64,000 nt of DNA from Istiophorus platypterus (lineage: Eukaryota; Chordata; Actinopteri; Istiophoriformes; Istiophoridae). Every line of letters begins with the position of its first letter. Positions within the stretch are counted from its first letter, which is position 1. Made by a program: the position numbers and the translations under genes. The stretch spans positions 13,581,714-13,645,713 of the forward strand of contig CM029111.1 of NCBI GenBank assembly GCA_016859345.1. The letters are read 5' to 3'. The notes below the pieces were generated by a model. That model was not told the DNA's origin. It ran no database searches and worked only from the letters and a program-made list of their open reading frames with translations. Shown here piece after piece: positions 12,331 to 24,437 of the stretch.

Positions 12331-14115
12331 ACTTTTTTTTTTATAGTAGGACCTTGGCCTTAAGATAAGAATAAACTGGATGCACTAATGCAACATTCAC
12401 ATACGTTGTGTTTTATGAAGTTGAACTGTACTGTGTAGTTGTAAACAGAGAGCATGGTAGAATAATAGCAGACAGGGATATTGTTCATTTCAAAGTAAGA
12501 AATGTGAACAGGAATATTCCTTCATTTTAAAGTTACAAATTAGGCTACTGACATCACCCCTTATCACAGCCTGGAGCTATAGAGAGCACTGTCTCCTTTC
12601 AGTAGAATCCCTCTTTACAAGAATTGCAGTGCCTTCTCAAAATGCACAAATATATTTGTCATGTCTGGGGCCACCAAATCACGAGGTAAATATTATCATC
12701 CAACAAGCAAACAAACAGTCTTTTGTGTGGTAGATAAAGGTGAAGCGTGTGGTGAGGTTAATGGGACCGGGCTATTAGCATTGTCACTCAGTCTGCCAGG
12801 TCTGACAGTGTAGCTCAGTCTGAGGGCCTCTCCTCCCCTCGTCCACCTGCTTATCACCCAGATAAATTAACTCCGGCAGACAGGAGAGGCAGGTGGAGCG
12901 GAGGGGTGGGGGGGTGGAGGAGGGGGGTGCAGATCCTCACCTATCACAAGACAGGAACACCAGGCACAGATCATTGCTCTGTTGACTCTAGTTAATAGCG
13001 TGGGGCCACAGCGTGTGTCATATTTTTAGGGGTCCGTGAGATTGACGTGCAGGACGGGAGAGTAAACAGTTGATAATTAAACACAACCGCATGTTTGTCA
13101 GAGGTGATGACAATGCCTGCAGACCAACTTTGTATGAAGCAAAAATTCATCCTGTGAGAGTTTCCTCCAAACTTAACGAAAGGCCACTGCCTTCCAAAAC
13201 GACCCATCTGAATGTTCTCTGATAGAACATCTCTGTCGTCAAGGACAGCATTGTTTGCCAGTGCTCAAGTGACTGTTAGAGAAGTGGTTCATCCCATCTC
13301 TTTTACCTGCCTCCCCTAAAAACAACATCTTAGTTAGTGAGCTTTAGAGGTGCTGGTAGGTGGATTTTGTCTCCTGAGGACGGAGTCGGTCTGGCTGTCC
13401 CCACTGTGTCCAGTCCTTGTGCTAAGCTAAGCTTATCGGCTGCTGGCAGTAGCAATATATTTACTATAAAGACAGAAGGGTGGTATTAATCTTATCATCT
13501 AACTCTTGACAAGAAAGCAGATAAGCATGTTTCTCGGATTTCACACTTTAACTTTAGGTGTTTGTGCAAACAACCAATATATTTGTTTTTCTGACGGTTT
13601 CAAGAGATCTCACATCCTGCAGGGAATGATGGAGGCATATATCCTTAATTGTGAAGTATTGCTTAGAAGCATAGACTGTTGATTCAAGACTTGAGTGGGA
13701 CTTAAAGAAGAGACCGTGTCAATTGGAGAGTATTCAGTTGGCTTTATTGGGCCCTGTTGGCCTTGTGTGTGATCTCTGTTTAATTGAACACTCATTAGAG
13801 AGCACACTGTTGTACCCCCACAGTTTATAGTCACATTCCCACAAATGTAACATATGTAGTTTAAGCAAAATGGTGGGTTGAATGGTCCAGATCTCGCTCT
13901 ACTACAACTGCAAAGAGTTTTTTGAGCTCTCGCTGGCTGGTCATAAAAGAAATCATTTTGGGAAAAGTGTGTGACACTGGCTGGCACCCAGAGCATATGA
14001 CTGGAACAGGAAGATTACAGTCGCGGCTAAAAGGGAGCAGTAATTGAATTCCAGAGATCCTGACGCACATTACACCAAACGAGGAGACAAGAGAAAGCTT
14101 TTTTGCTCGATGAGG
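12331..14115. other. Non-coding sequence with a G-rich tract
   Basis: No credible exon. A strongly G-rich run at about 12896-12930 (groups of four to seven G separated by one to four bases) fits a G-quadruplex pattern on the plus strand. The minus-strand frames here (up to 128 codons) show no domains. Confidence 0.6.
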
Positions 14116-14117
14116 GA

Positions 14118-14262
14118 AACTGGAGGGTAGAGAGAGGTGAGTCCTCTCACAACACAGCCCCTCCCCCTGTTAGTGCCACTCAGCAATGCTGGAGCCATTG
14201 CTGTGTTAACAGTTTCTGTTCTCACGGGATGGGAGAGCCCCATCCGTCGCCCACCTCCAGTT
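14118..14262. repeat. Nested inverted repeats (hairpin or decayed foldback element)
   Basis: Three inverted pairs share nearly the same centre. The outer pair is AACTGGAGG (14118-14126) and CCTCCAGTT (14254-14262). The middle pair is CTGTTA (14167-14172) and TAACAG (14207-14212). The inner pair is CAGCAATG (14181-14188) and CATTGCTG (14196-14203), with a seven-base loop. Their midpoints fall at 14190, 14189.5 and 14192. Concentric pairing suggests an old foldback or miniature element, or a structured transcript, rather than three independent accidents. I do not recognise the inner stem as a known microRNA. Confidence 0.45.
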
Positions 14263-14269
14263 GGCTGAG

Positions 14270-17200
14270 ACCTGTGAAACCACTCCACTGTGTCTACTTT
14301 TTATTGGTGGTTAGATAACACGGTGCTGCCAAGGATTGTCTTTTCTGCTGCTGAACATTTAATAGAACCAAACTATCCATGAAAGACAAGCCAAGAGCCT
14401 TTATCAAAGCACTTACAAATCTGAGAGAGGGAAATCCATCATAATTTCCAAGGTTAGCAATTTTGTTGTACGTAAGTAACAGCTGGAAAGAACTATAACA
14501 ATCAACGTATAGAGTCAACATAACATTGACCTTTCGGTGTGAAACAAATCATGTAGACATGTCACTGAATGTTTAGGTTATTCCATAACATGGTGACAGA
14601 GGACACATTGAAACTGACCATTTCTGAGCAAATACAAAATGTGAGGCATGCTGCTGTACACAAGGAGAATATCTGTATCTCCATCTAAGATTTTGGCAAA
14701 CACTGCTTGTTTGTTGTTTGTTGTTTTCTCACTTTTTATTCAAATGACTCCCACACTTCTTGAAAAATTTTCAACCTCACAGCCCCAGCGTGTAGGTTTG
14801 AAGTGCAGAATGAGTAGAAAATTAAGTGTGAATAAACAGAGGAGATAAAATATATTACATATCCTTTATTCCCACCCCAAGAATTTGAAATTCACATCAT
14901 TCACATCACTGCAGCTGAAAACCTCAAGACTTTTATTGTCTTAATGATTCAAGTCATACCAGAAAACACCCAGTAAGCTATAATGTTTAAGCAGCTCAAA
15001 ATAAATTGCAAAACAGTTATACATCAGCCAGCTTATCAGATAGTTATGCATCACATCAGCATTTGTGCCTCTGTTTTGTTTACACCAACAAAGTAACACC
15101 ATTGAGATTTAGTTGAAATAGAATAGCAGTATGCATAAAAAAAGAGTTTGGGAGACATCAAATACGCTTCAAGTCGCAGTCATGACAAATGCTCCAAATG
15201 TAGATATTACAAAAAGAAAATTTTCAACCACCTAACTTCAGCTAAATCAGAATGATAGAAGGCATAAACCACTGTGCAGCTCCAAGTTCTTGTGTAATAA
15301 GCACAGAGAAATGAAAGAAAAGTCGGCAGGAGAAATTTAAAATAGATATAACAACAGCGGAGAGGAAGGGAGATTGAATCTGTCAGTGAAAGCTCTTGCT
15401 GGATCTCACTGGTACCCTGGGTCTCATTTAGAACTCGACTGATGTTGCTGCAGCCCTTTTAATTGGCCGAGGCCAAAGAAATCATGTTAAAAACAAACTG
15501 TGTAGACTCTGCCTTTGATAAACCAGGACAAAAACTTAGATCGATACGGAGAAATGGAAGTAGATAAACGGGCAGAAAAGTGATCATTCAGTCAGTAAAT
15601 GGTGCTATCAAACCTCTGACCTACTAATTTACGAGCTCACAACACCCCAGCAACCTTGCATCTTGCAGCATACGTACAGATGACTATCTGTCGCCCAGGA
15701 AAAAGGTATCTGTCCTCTTTCTAAAGTTTTCTCAGAGTGCGGAAGCACACAGTGTGGATTTTGAGGTTGGTGGGTGCGGCGGAGGTACTGGGGTGCTTGA
15801 ACTCTCCGCGGTGAAGGCAGTAGCAGTCTTTACATTCGAGAGGAAGAAGATCAAAGAGCGTAAGTTTGGAGGGCGGTTTCCAGAGTCTGTCCTCTGTTTG
15901 GGAGGCATCCAGGTATCTGCGGTGTGTATTGATGTGGAGCTCCGTCGCCAGACACACTTTCCCATCCTTACTTCCTCGTGTCCTGTACCGGCAGTGCTTC
16001 AAAAACACTGCTTTATCAAAGAGACCACTTAAATTGTCTCTCCCCTCCTCTTTTCTTGCGATAAATATTATGTGTCTCTCTGGCTGTAGCGTTGTAGAGG
16101 AGCCTTCAGAGAGTGACTGGTTAGAAGTAAACCCACAGAGGGGTCGAAAAAGGAGAGATGCTGGTTAGCATTTCTTCAGAGATGTGCCGCAAAATCGTGA
16201 ACCAAAGTCAGATGCTATTTCAGCATGCATTGTTTGCTTTTCCCACAGTGATTCTTTGTCTGACCCACAGGGTTTAATAAGACACTTGAGGAGGTTCTTT
16301 CAAGCTGCTCTACAAATAATTTTGCTCCGCAGTTCCACCTGTGTCCTCCTCAGGACCACAAAATAATCAAATCAAGAAGTGGGTTGTCATTCAGACCAAC
16401 AGAATGTGTGAACTAGAGAGAGGCCTCTGTCTGCAGTAAAAGAAAACATCTTCCTTTAGAAGCTACTGTAAAAAATCAGAAACAATAGTTTGCAAATACA
16501 GTGTCAAGAAACCTGGACCTTGTTTATTAGTCCAGTTAAAATTGCCACATGCTGCAATATGCCTGACATTGATGTTTAACTTAAATCTTCTTTTACTAGA
16601 TATCCCTCTCCATATTTATTGTCCTGTCACTATAATTATTGCACCTGTCCTGCAAAAATCCAGACTGTATGGCAATGTGTCGCTATGCATAAACCCTTAT
16701 GAAAAACCTCTAGTTGCAGGGATTAGTGTCTTTATTCTATACAGATTGGCACAGTGTCAAAAGAAAAGAAACCAAACTAGAGCAGGGATAAATAGGGTCT
16801 GGCAGAGATTATAACAGTGGATATAATAAGGCTGGTTTCCACTCTAATTGTGACACCAAGCCAAAGCTTTGCAATTACGGTGCAACGAGCAGCACTCTAA
16901 GTCCACACACCAGCGGGGGGATCAGAAATCCTCAACAACTTTAAGCTATAGTATCAGATTATGTCACTATTAATTAGGCGCTGTATGAGAACAACCCTGC
17001 ACTGTGTCCTCTCCTCCCCACATGCAGCCAAGCAGGCAAGTAAACTTAGATCAATAATTACACAAGGACTGTCCTAGCTCCTCCGCAGTTCTGTCACCAA
17101 ATTTCACACTAATTGGCCACACCAGCTGAGAAACCCAGAAACAGACTTTCATTGAGTCAGGGTATGTCTCTGCATAGTCTGAAGGGACACTTGCATTACC

Positions 17201-20200
17201 TAAAGTGCCTACCTTTGAAACTAAAAGGCACCCATGTATCAATACAGATACACGTTGAGTGCAAACTGTAGCGTCCATTTTAAATAAGGCTTGGCTGTGT
17301 GTTAGGCACTCGAGCACAGTGAGCATTGATCTGTACTTGCGAACATACAACACGCAGCCATAATTGTGTGATGTATTCCCGACTAGCCAGCGATATATTT
17401 TCTCTGTCAGCCTCAGCTGTTCTGCAGTAAGTGCGTAGTGAGTGTAGGTTCTGCCACAGTTGTAATGTCTGTGTTTGTTTGTATGTCCTCATTTGCCTCT
17501 CGATGCTGACTGGTGTTATCCTGCCTATTGATTGAGGAGAGCAAGAGACCCAGGAGTCCTCTGGTTTGATCTGCGTAACTTCTTTTTCTTTAATTCTCCT
17601 CCGTGAGTTTGATACTGGACACACAGGTCCCTCTTGACAAAAGCCCGATCCAGTGGAATGTTGAGCTGTCAAAACAAAAAGGGCGGAGAAACAACAACAC
17701 CTGGAAAAAAGGGGACCACTGAGTAAGATACTAAAAGACTCATGTCTCTAGACTGTCAACTGTCTCAACCGCCATGTAAGCTGTGACTAACCCTTATACT
17801 GTAGTTGCTTATGGTTTGGTGCCGTGCGTTTTAAGTACACATTGGGCTGCCGTAAGTGTTTCATCGGTGTGACACTTTCTGAGAAACTTCAAGATTCTTA
17901 TCGTAACAGACTTTGTTTGATTCACTGAGTGACATGTAGTGGTCTGTTTAGAGATGGCTGGCGGGTACTAAGGCTCGGGTAGATGCAGACAGTCAGACAG
18001 ACCAGCCGTCACATGAAAGTTTGCTTTCTACAGCTGACAGGTCCGATTTTGATATGTTTTTCAAGCAGGTCTCATCCAGTAAACGAAGAGATCAAAAGCA
18101 GGGGCTTGAGTTAGCATCGCTCTCGTCTGTGATGTATGTAAGGCCTCCTGTCCTTAGATCTCGGGCACTTCTTCTGCCTCCTTCCATGTGCCATATCTCT
18201 GATGGAATTTTAATGATAAGCTCACTAAGACCGAATTGTTATCTTGAATGCACACTACCACAAACCTCTCATACCCATATCGCACGCTCCTCCACACAAA
18301 TCCCCGGGAGCCGAGTGGCTGCATCTCTCCTGAAAAGGTTCCTTGTGGATGGCTACCTGTTGTATATTCTGCGAATGCTGTGTCTCTGTTTGCAGGCCAG
18401 TTTTTGATTAGTAGAAGCACCGATGCCTTTAATAGTGGGGCGAAAAAAAATCAACTCTGGATCTGGTGTTAAGTGTTTTTTTAAAGGTTGGGTGAAGAGC
18501 TGTAAAAAGCACCATCTTTTCCCCGAGGGGACACACCCACTCAGCGAGGGTGAGAGAGAGGGAGAGAGGGGTGTGTGATGGTCAGAGAAGCAGACATCTG
18601 TGGTGCTGAAATTGAATCTGGTCCCAAGTTTGTAGTGGAAAAGCCAAAGTGACAGAAGAGTAGATAATAGGTTTGCTGTAACGTCACGCCTGAGTGTATG
18701 TCCACACTTGGGCATTTCTGGAATAGTCCATTTCTGACGTTCTTATGACAGGCCTCTTCCCATTTCTATTTCCCGTAACACAGCTGTGCAACCACAGCCC
18801 ATTTTTATTGCAACAGTTTTAGCATGCTCCATGGATTGCTCTGTTGCTTATTACTTTGAGGGCTGAGCTATCAAAAAATGTCTGATTTGTTATTGATAAA
18901 GTAATGTTAATATGGTCATAAAAATGAAACAAAGCCCTTCTGTGTTTGCCCAGTAGGATAAAATTCCTGCGTTTTTGTTTTTTGTTTTTTTCTTAATTCT
19001 CTTGCTGCGCTGCTTTATTGCCGTAAAGCCCATGTAATCCTCTGCACTTAAAAAGATAAGTGAACTGTGAAAATAAAGAATTATTTAGGAACTCTTATAT
19101 AGTAATTCAATGTTGTGGGCCAAAATGTTTCAGTTTGCAACACCGGCACAAAAACAAAGAGTGCAGAAGAAAAGTTTGCCTTTTTTGTTTTCTCTTTGAG
19201 CCCAAATTCCTGGTCTCATCACAACTTCATCCATCTCTTCGGCGTCTCCAACTCTGTCTCTCAATCACTCTCCCTTCCTCTTTTTTTTCCTCCGACGGTG
19301 ACCTTGAAGGTATTTCCTCCCGTGTTTGCTCAGACACACAGAACTCTCTTGTTTCTTTTTGTCTCCCTTCCCTCTGTTTTCATTAGCGGGCTCACTCAGC
19401 CTGCCCAGGGACAGCCCGGTGCTGTGCTCACGTTACAGGCCTATTGACTTCGGAAGAGAGAGAAAATACTGTGGACATGATTCACCGTGCATGAACCTCA
19501 TGATACCGGTTTTATCTGTACCTTCTTTTCAATGGAGAGGGGAGCAGATAAACCACACGCCATTTTTATCACCCTCACTTCAGGCATGTCAGTAATCAGA
19601 TACACAGACAAGGCTAATTAATATTTGGAGATACTGCCATGTAGTCACACCCTGACACTGTTAAAAAAAAAATATGACATAGATTTGACACAATGCGCAC
19701 ACATTTCAGACCTTACTGAAGATGTTTGTCTGTTCAGTGCAGTTGTTTTTTTGCTTGTTACTTTTGTTCTGTAACCTGTATCTCGCAATAGTCATTTCCT
19801 GCTACCTGAAAATTGCGATGGAGTAATTATTTTCAAGGTGATAATCAATACAGCTTTTCAGCATTGAAAAATTGCCACAATTCAAAAGTTGGTAAAATAA
19901 TGGAAAATACTGTCTTTAGTAATTAATTTTTGTTCAGCTCATTATGAACGCTTTGTTCTCATACCGATGACAAAGCTTGTGAATGGACCCCTCACTAACT
20001 TCTATGGACTCCTCTGACACCAGCACCATTAACCTTCAGTCACCTTTGTATATAAATTGTTGGCACTTTAAGTCAGGTTGTTGCATCCAGGAGTTGTTTT
20101 TTTTCATATTCTTATGAGCTCTGGAAACTGCCATGAAGGTATTGGCAGGAAATAATAGCCCTCTGAGGTGGATGGGTGTTTTATCACACTTGTACCCCCA

Positions 20201-21400
20201 GTAATTAACTAGGACTGCGCTGGAATTCACTGTCTGTTCTGCTATCTCTCCCCTTCTCCCTTTATTCCTCTCCTCTAATATGGAGGGGTGGGGTTGGGGT
20301 TGTCTCTGCTCATATCTGCAGCTGTCCAATCTAAGCTTTGAACTCTGCCACTGTGGCGTCATGGTAATCAAAATGGAATACATTTTGAAGAACAGCTCGT
20401 TGCAGCAGCACGCCGTGCTCCATATATACACAGTTGTTGACCCCATATTTCTGGAAGGAGTCGGGGATAATTTTTGTTGTGCGTTTCGCAGCCGACATAC
20501 CAGTGATGATGCACCTGATAGGTTGGCAGCCGTGCAGCAATCAGTTAAATCACACACAGACAGGCTCGGAGCACAGCTGCACATTGCACTCTAAGCCAAT
20601 TGTGTGACAATCAGAGTCTTCTATTTTAGGTTTCCCTCCCCCCACAGAGAACAGATTTCAGAGAATCAGTTGGCTCTCAGGCATCATGATTATGCAAAAG
20701 GCTCAACAGAGGAAAGTTGTTTTTTCCACTATTGTTTTGACTCTCTTTCTTATCGCTTAATCATCTGAGGAAAGTGGTTGTGGTAATATATATAGAGGTG
20801 CAAGCTTCTGTTGACAGTAAACATTAGGCTTGAAAGCAATCTGAAAGATATATTAGAAATACATCTATATGTACTGAATTTGGAGGCATGCAAATGACTC
20901 AGATTTTGCAATTCAAATCAATTTTTACTAAATAAAGCCTCTCTTTTGAAATGTGTGAACCTAGAATTTTGAAACACTCCATAACTTGTGATGTAGAAAT
21001 TACTTGAATTGTGCTCTGCACATGTAAACCTATGCAAAGACAAGGGCTGTTTTGCTGAATTCAGCAACATGCTCAGACTCAAAAATGTTGTATAAGGCAT
21101 AACCTGGAACTGGAACACTGTCACTCACCTGTAGCTCATGCTCAGGCATCGATTTGAAGGGCAGCTTGGCTTCAGGTGTGCCCACTTGAAAGAGACCTGT
21201 GAGAGGGAAAGGGCACAAGCTGCCACTCCTTTGACTGGCTCTCCCCTGCGGTGAGCAGAGCTGAAACAATTACAGGCCACTGTGAGGTCTATCACATAGT
21301 GATGTCTGAAAATGTTAGACACACATAAACACGCAGGCTCACACCATGAAGCCAAAGTTATTAAAACTAATTAACTTGAATTAACATTTAAAAAACTTCT
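14270..21400. other. Long non-coding stretch, no gene seen
   Basis: Contains open frames up to 182 codons (minus strand, 20036-20584), all without recognisable motifs and with competing frames on the other strand. Pyrimidine-rich sequence occurs around 19190-19380. No microsatellite of note and no transposon ends are visible. Confidence 0.6.
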
Positions 21401-21410
21401 CTGTGCCCTT

Positions 21411-21972
21411 TTAAGATTTAGGTTGACTGCTGTAAGTAACACAAATCCATCCAGACCTCCAGGACGTGTGTGTTAAGCCTCTGGTCAGTCTATCAATGCA
21501 AAGTGAGAAAAGCTGTTTCACTCCCTGGTCTGCACTCCCCCTCCAGCTGCATGGAGCGCTACAAGTCCTCTTCGCACCCATGAAGGTGGAAGACTTATGT
21601 GTTAATCCTGAAGCCCTCACCTAAGCCCCTGTAATAAAGCACGCTCTCAATCAGGACCTGTCCCCTCCCTCCAGGCAAGGCGGCTTAGGCCTCTGCAGTC
21701 ACTAGCTGGCGAGCCACAGGAAAGCTAATGAGCCCCTCGTCTAGACGTCCAGCACCTGCATTCATAGCTGTGCTAGTGGGAGCTCTCTGGGGTGTAGGCA
21801 GACTGCAGGTGGAGATGATGGAGGTCTGCAAAAGGCCAGCAGTGAGCCCCACCAGGGGGATCATCTGGTGACCAGCAGTTTGCTGGTCTGAATACATAGT
21901 AGTCAAACAAGCTGCTGCTGCCACAGCCCCCGGCGGACGACTTGAACCCAGGGCTAACCTGAAGCTGAGCAA
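21411..21972 (-). pseudogene. Possible decayed retroelement coding fragment
   Basis: On the minus strand a 95-codon frame (21972-21685) is followed by a 69-codon frame (21620-21411) in another phase, within a block clearly richer in G and C than its surroundings. The translated text is rich in proline, serine, threonine and small residues, without a zinc-knuckle or reverse transcriptase motif I can point to. Two adjacent frames in different phases could be a frameshifted remnant of a retroelement gag-like gene, but they may equally be chance in GC-rich DNA. A CCACCAGGGGGA word at 21849-21860 resembles a CTCF core. Confidence 0.15.
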
Positions 21973-21979
21973 TCACTCA

Positions 21980-23150
21980 AAGGAGAGGCCTGTGGACTTC
22001 AGTGTAAATTAATTAATGATGTCTAATTCCATGCAAAGGTCCAGTTGTTCAGCTTACACTCTTTATTCAAAGCGTATGTGGACAGCTCTCTACTCCCTGT
22101 TGACTATTGCTGTGCAAAATGCAGATAGGCTTTTTGTAAATGTTAAAGAGCACAATGCAGATGTTCAATTTAGAGTCTGTACATCTGTTCTGCCTGCGGA
22201 GAATTCGGGGATGTGTCTACACCTAGAATTGGTTTCTTCTCTTCCATCTGGATGAGGGAATGTTTAGCCAGTGATTCAGACTTTCTTGTGCATTTAGAGT
22301 AATTACGAAATCTGTTTCAAAAGCATTGAGAAAATATGGTAAATGATTATCACAATTTATTACCTTATATTTTTGTAAGTCCAAATGTGTTATCATCAGT
22401 TTCCTTAACTTTTTGAACTTTTCAGATGTTTTACAGCAGGGGTATTATAAATTAAGCAAACTATCCTAAATAGTTCAGATGAAATGCAGACCCAGTGCTT
22501 AGTTACAACTAACCAAGTTTCAGCCATGGATAACAGGACCTCATTTATGTCGGCCATAATTGTCCAGGCCCCAATTATATTCTCAACACAGGAGCAAATC
22601 CATTCTGATTGAGGGCCCAACTAGAGGAGCAGTGAGCTTGCGTCCTGGATGTTTTCAGAATCCCGTTCAGGAGAGTAGAGCACTTGTGTAAGTGTTTGTT
22701 ATTCAGGTTTAATTATGTCCACGGGGCCTGGGAGTGTAGGCCAATCTACACAGTGCCTCTTTAGCCCGAGCCACAGTGGACTGGCTTGATGTCTTCCTCT
22801 TCTTTCCTCTGCACTGAATGAGCAATTAAAGGTCATATCAATTAGAGCATGTTGTGGTCTCCAGACTCATTTTGAAACAGCTTGCTCCTGTAGCGCTGTC
22901 AAGAAGGAGTACGTATACAAATGTAAAGCTTGGCCCTCCTTGCTTAAATGTTGTTTTTTTTAAAATATATTTTGAATAAATCTCTGTTCCAAGATTTAGA
23001 GTTGTTGCAGTAATGAGTTGCTTGGCTTGGGCCTCACTCATCGTAAAGTATATGTATTTTACACTATACCACAGTGTAAGTATAACCCATCAATAATTAG
23101 CATAAAATTTCAATTTATAACTACACTTATGATCCTTTTCCTAGCAGATC
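21980..23150. other. Non-coding sequence with a possible enhancer block
   Basis: Mostly unique AT-rich sequence. At about 22780-22950 a denser block contains GCAATTAAAGGTCATATCAA-type words (a homeodomain core joined to a receptor half-site), CAATTAGAG and AGCGCTGT, which could be regulatory. No exons seen. Confidence 0.4.
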
Positions 23151-23151
23151 G

Positions 23152-23156
23152 TTTGT

Positions 23157-23202
<46 letters not shown>

Positions 23203-23266
23203 GCGTGCGTGTTTGTGTATTAGTATATATGCGTTTGTGTGTGTGTGTGTGTGTGCGTGCGTGCGT
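23152..23266. repeat. Compound TG microsatellite
   Basis: Two TG-rich tracts (about 23152-23199 and 23232-23266) separated by a short interrupted stretch with GCGTGC and TATA words. The second ends in CGTGCGTGCG just before the first copy of the 574-base tandem duplication, so this tract probably served as the recombination substrate. The cysteine/valine runs in overlapping frames are repeat artefacts. Confidence 0.9.
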
Positions 23267-23840
23267 GCATGCATGTTTGTTTGTGAATATATATATGCGT
23301 GTGTGTGTGAGAGAGAATGCAGTAGTGTACAAGTGGGTGCGCTAATGTATGAGGCAAAATTTTTATAGGTCTAAAATACAGTTTATCTTATATTCTTAGT
23401 GCCAAGTAATACATGTTTAATTCAGGACTACAATACTATGAACATGCAACTATGTTTTCACTGCACTGTGCAGTCGTTCAGTGGGCAGATATGTTACAGC
23501 CTCGGTGCAAGAAGAAGAACAGAACTCTATTAAGTCTAAATATGGATGGTCTATATTTTCATCTCCCTTGTATTGGTGTGCAAACAATCATACACACAAT
23601 GCCAAATGAGATACAAAGAATTGTTTCCATTGATGATCCATGAATCTTAATGAAGAGGCATGCACAAAGAGACATATTGCTAAAGGTGAAACGTGCTGTT
23701 GCCGTAGTGAACCCCCCTCTTTGTGTACTCCGAGATTATATGTTTGTTTGCAAGTGGAACTACTGATGGAGGCTCCTTGGCGGTCTAGCAGTGAGGGTGT
23801 GTATTTCTGGTTGCGTGTGTGTGTGTGTGTGTGTGTGTGT
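23267..23840. repeat. 574-base tandem duplication, copy 1
   Basis: This unit begins with GCATGCATG, runs through unique sequence and ends in a TG tract (about 23813-23840). The next 574 bases repeat it base for base as far as I can compare: the encoded frames at 23413-23643 and 23987-24217 are identical, and the offset is exactly 574 at both ends. Its own frames show no domain and are not taken as genes. Confidence 0.92.
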
Positions 23841-24385
23841 GCATGCATGTTTGTTTGTGAATATATATATGCGTGTGTGTGTGAGAGAGAATGCAGTAGT
23901 GTACAAGTGGGTGCGCTAATGTATGAGGCAAAATTTTTATAGGTCTAAAATACAGTTTATCTTATATTCTTAGTGCCAAGTAATACATGTTTAATTCAGG
24001 ACTACAATACTATGAACATGCAACTATGTTTTCACTGCACTGTGCAGTCGTTCAGTGGGCAGATATGTTACAGCCTCGGTGCAAGAAGAAGAACAGAACT
24101 CTATTAAGTCTAAATATGGATGGTCTATATTTTCATCTCCCTTGTATTGGTGTGCAAACAATCATACACACAATGCCAAATGAGATACAAAGAATTGTTT
24201 CCATTGATGATCCATGAATCTTAATGAAGAGGCATGCACAAAGAGACATATTGCTAAAGGTGAAACGTGCTGTTGCCGTAGTGAACCCCCCTCTTTGTGT
24301 ACTCCGAGATTATATGTTTGTTTGCAAGTGGAACTACTGATGGAGGCTCCTTGGCGGTCTAGCAGTGAGGGTGTGTATTTCTGGT

Positions 24386-24414
<29 letters not shown>
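23841..24414. repeat. 574-base tandem duplication, copy 2
   Basis: Second copy of the unit at 23267-23840. The only visible difference is the length of its terminal TG tract, about 50 bases here against about 30 in copy 1. Lack of substitutions means the event is very recent, or that the assembly repeated one locus because of the TG tracts. The copies join directly at TG/GCATGCATG, as expected for unequal exchange or slippage between dinucleotide repeats. Confidence 0.92.

Positions 24415-24436
<22 letters not shown>
24387..24436. repeat. TG microsatellite closing the duplication
   Basis: A nearly pure TG run of about 24 units at the right edge of the tandem duplication, followed by unique sequence starting CTGCGGATGG. 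Confidence 0.95.

Positions 24437-24437
<1 letters not shown>

Noticed and set aside
20036..20584. 182-codon minus-strand open frame
   Set aside because: No recognisable motif, no clear splice sites, and overlapped by a 104-codon plus-strand frame. Expected occasionally by chance in 64 kb.
23152..23345. Cysteine/valine-rich frames across TG repeats
   Set aside because: Pure translation of the microsatellite.
23413..24217. Two identical 76-codon frames, which might look like a conserved gene pair
   Set aside because: Identity comes from the 574-base DNA duplication, which copied everything including non-coding bases. It says nothing about coding.
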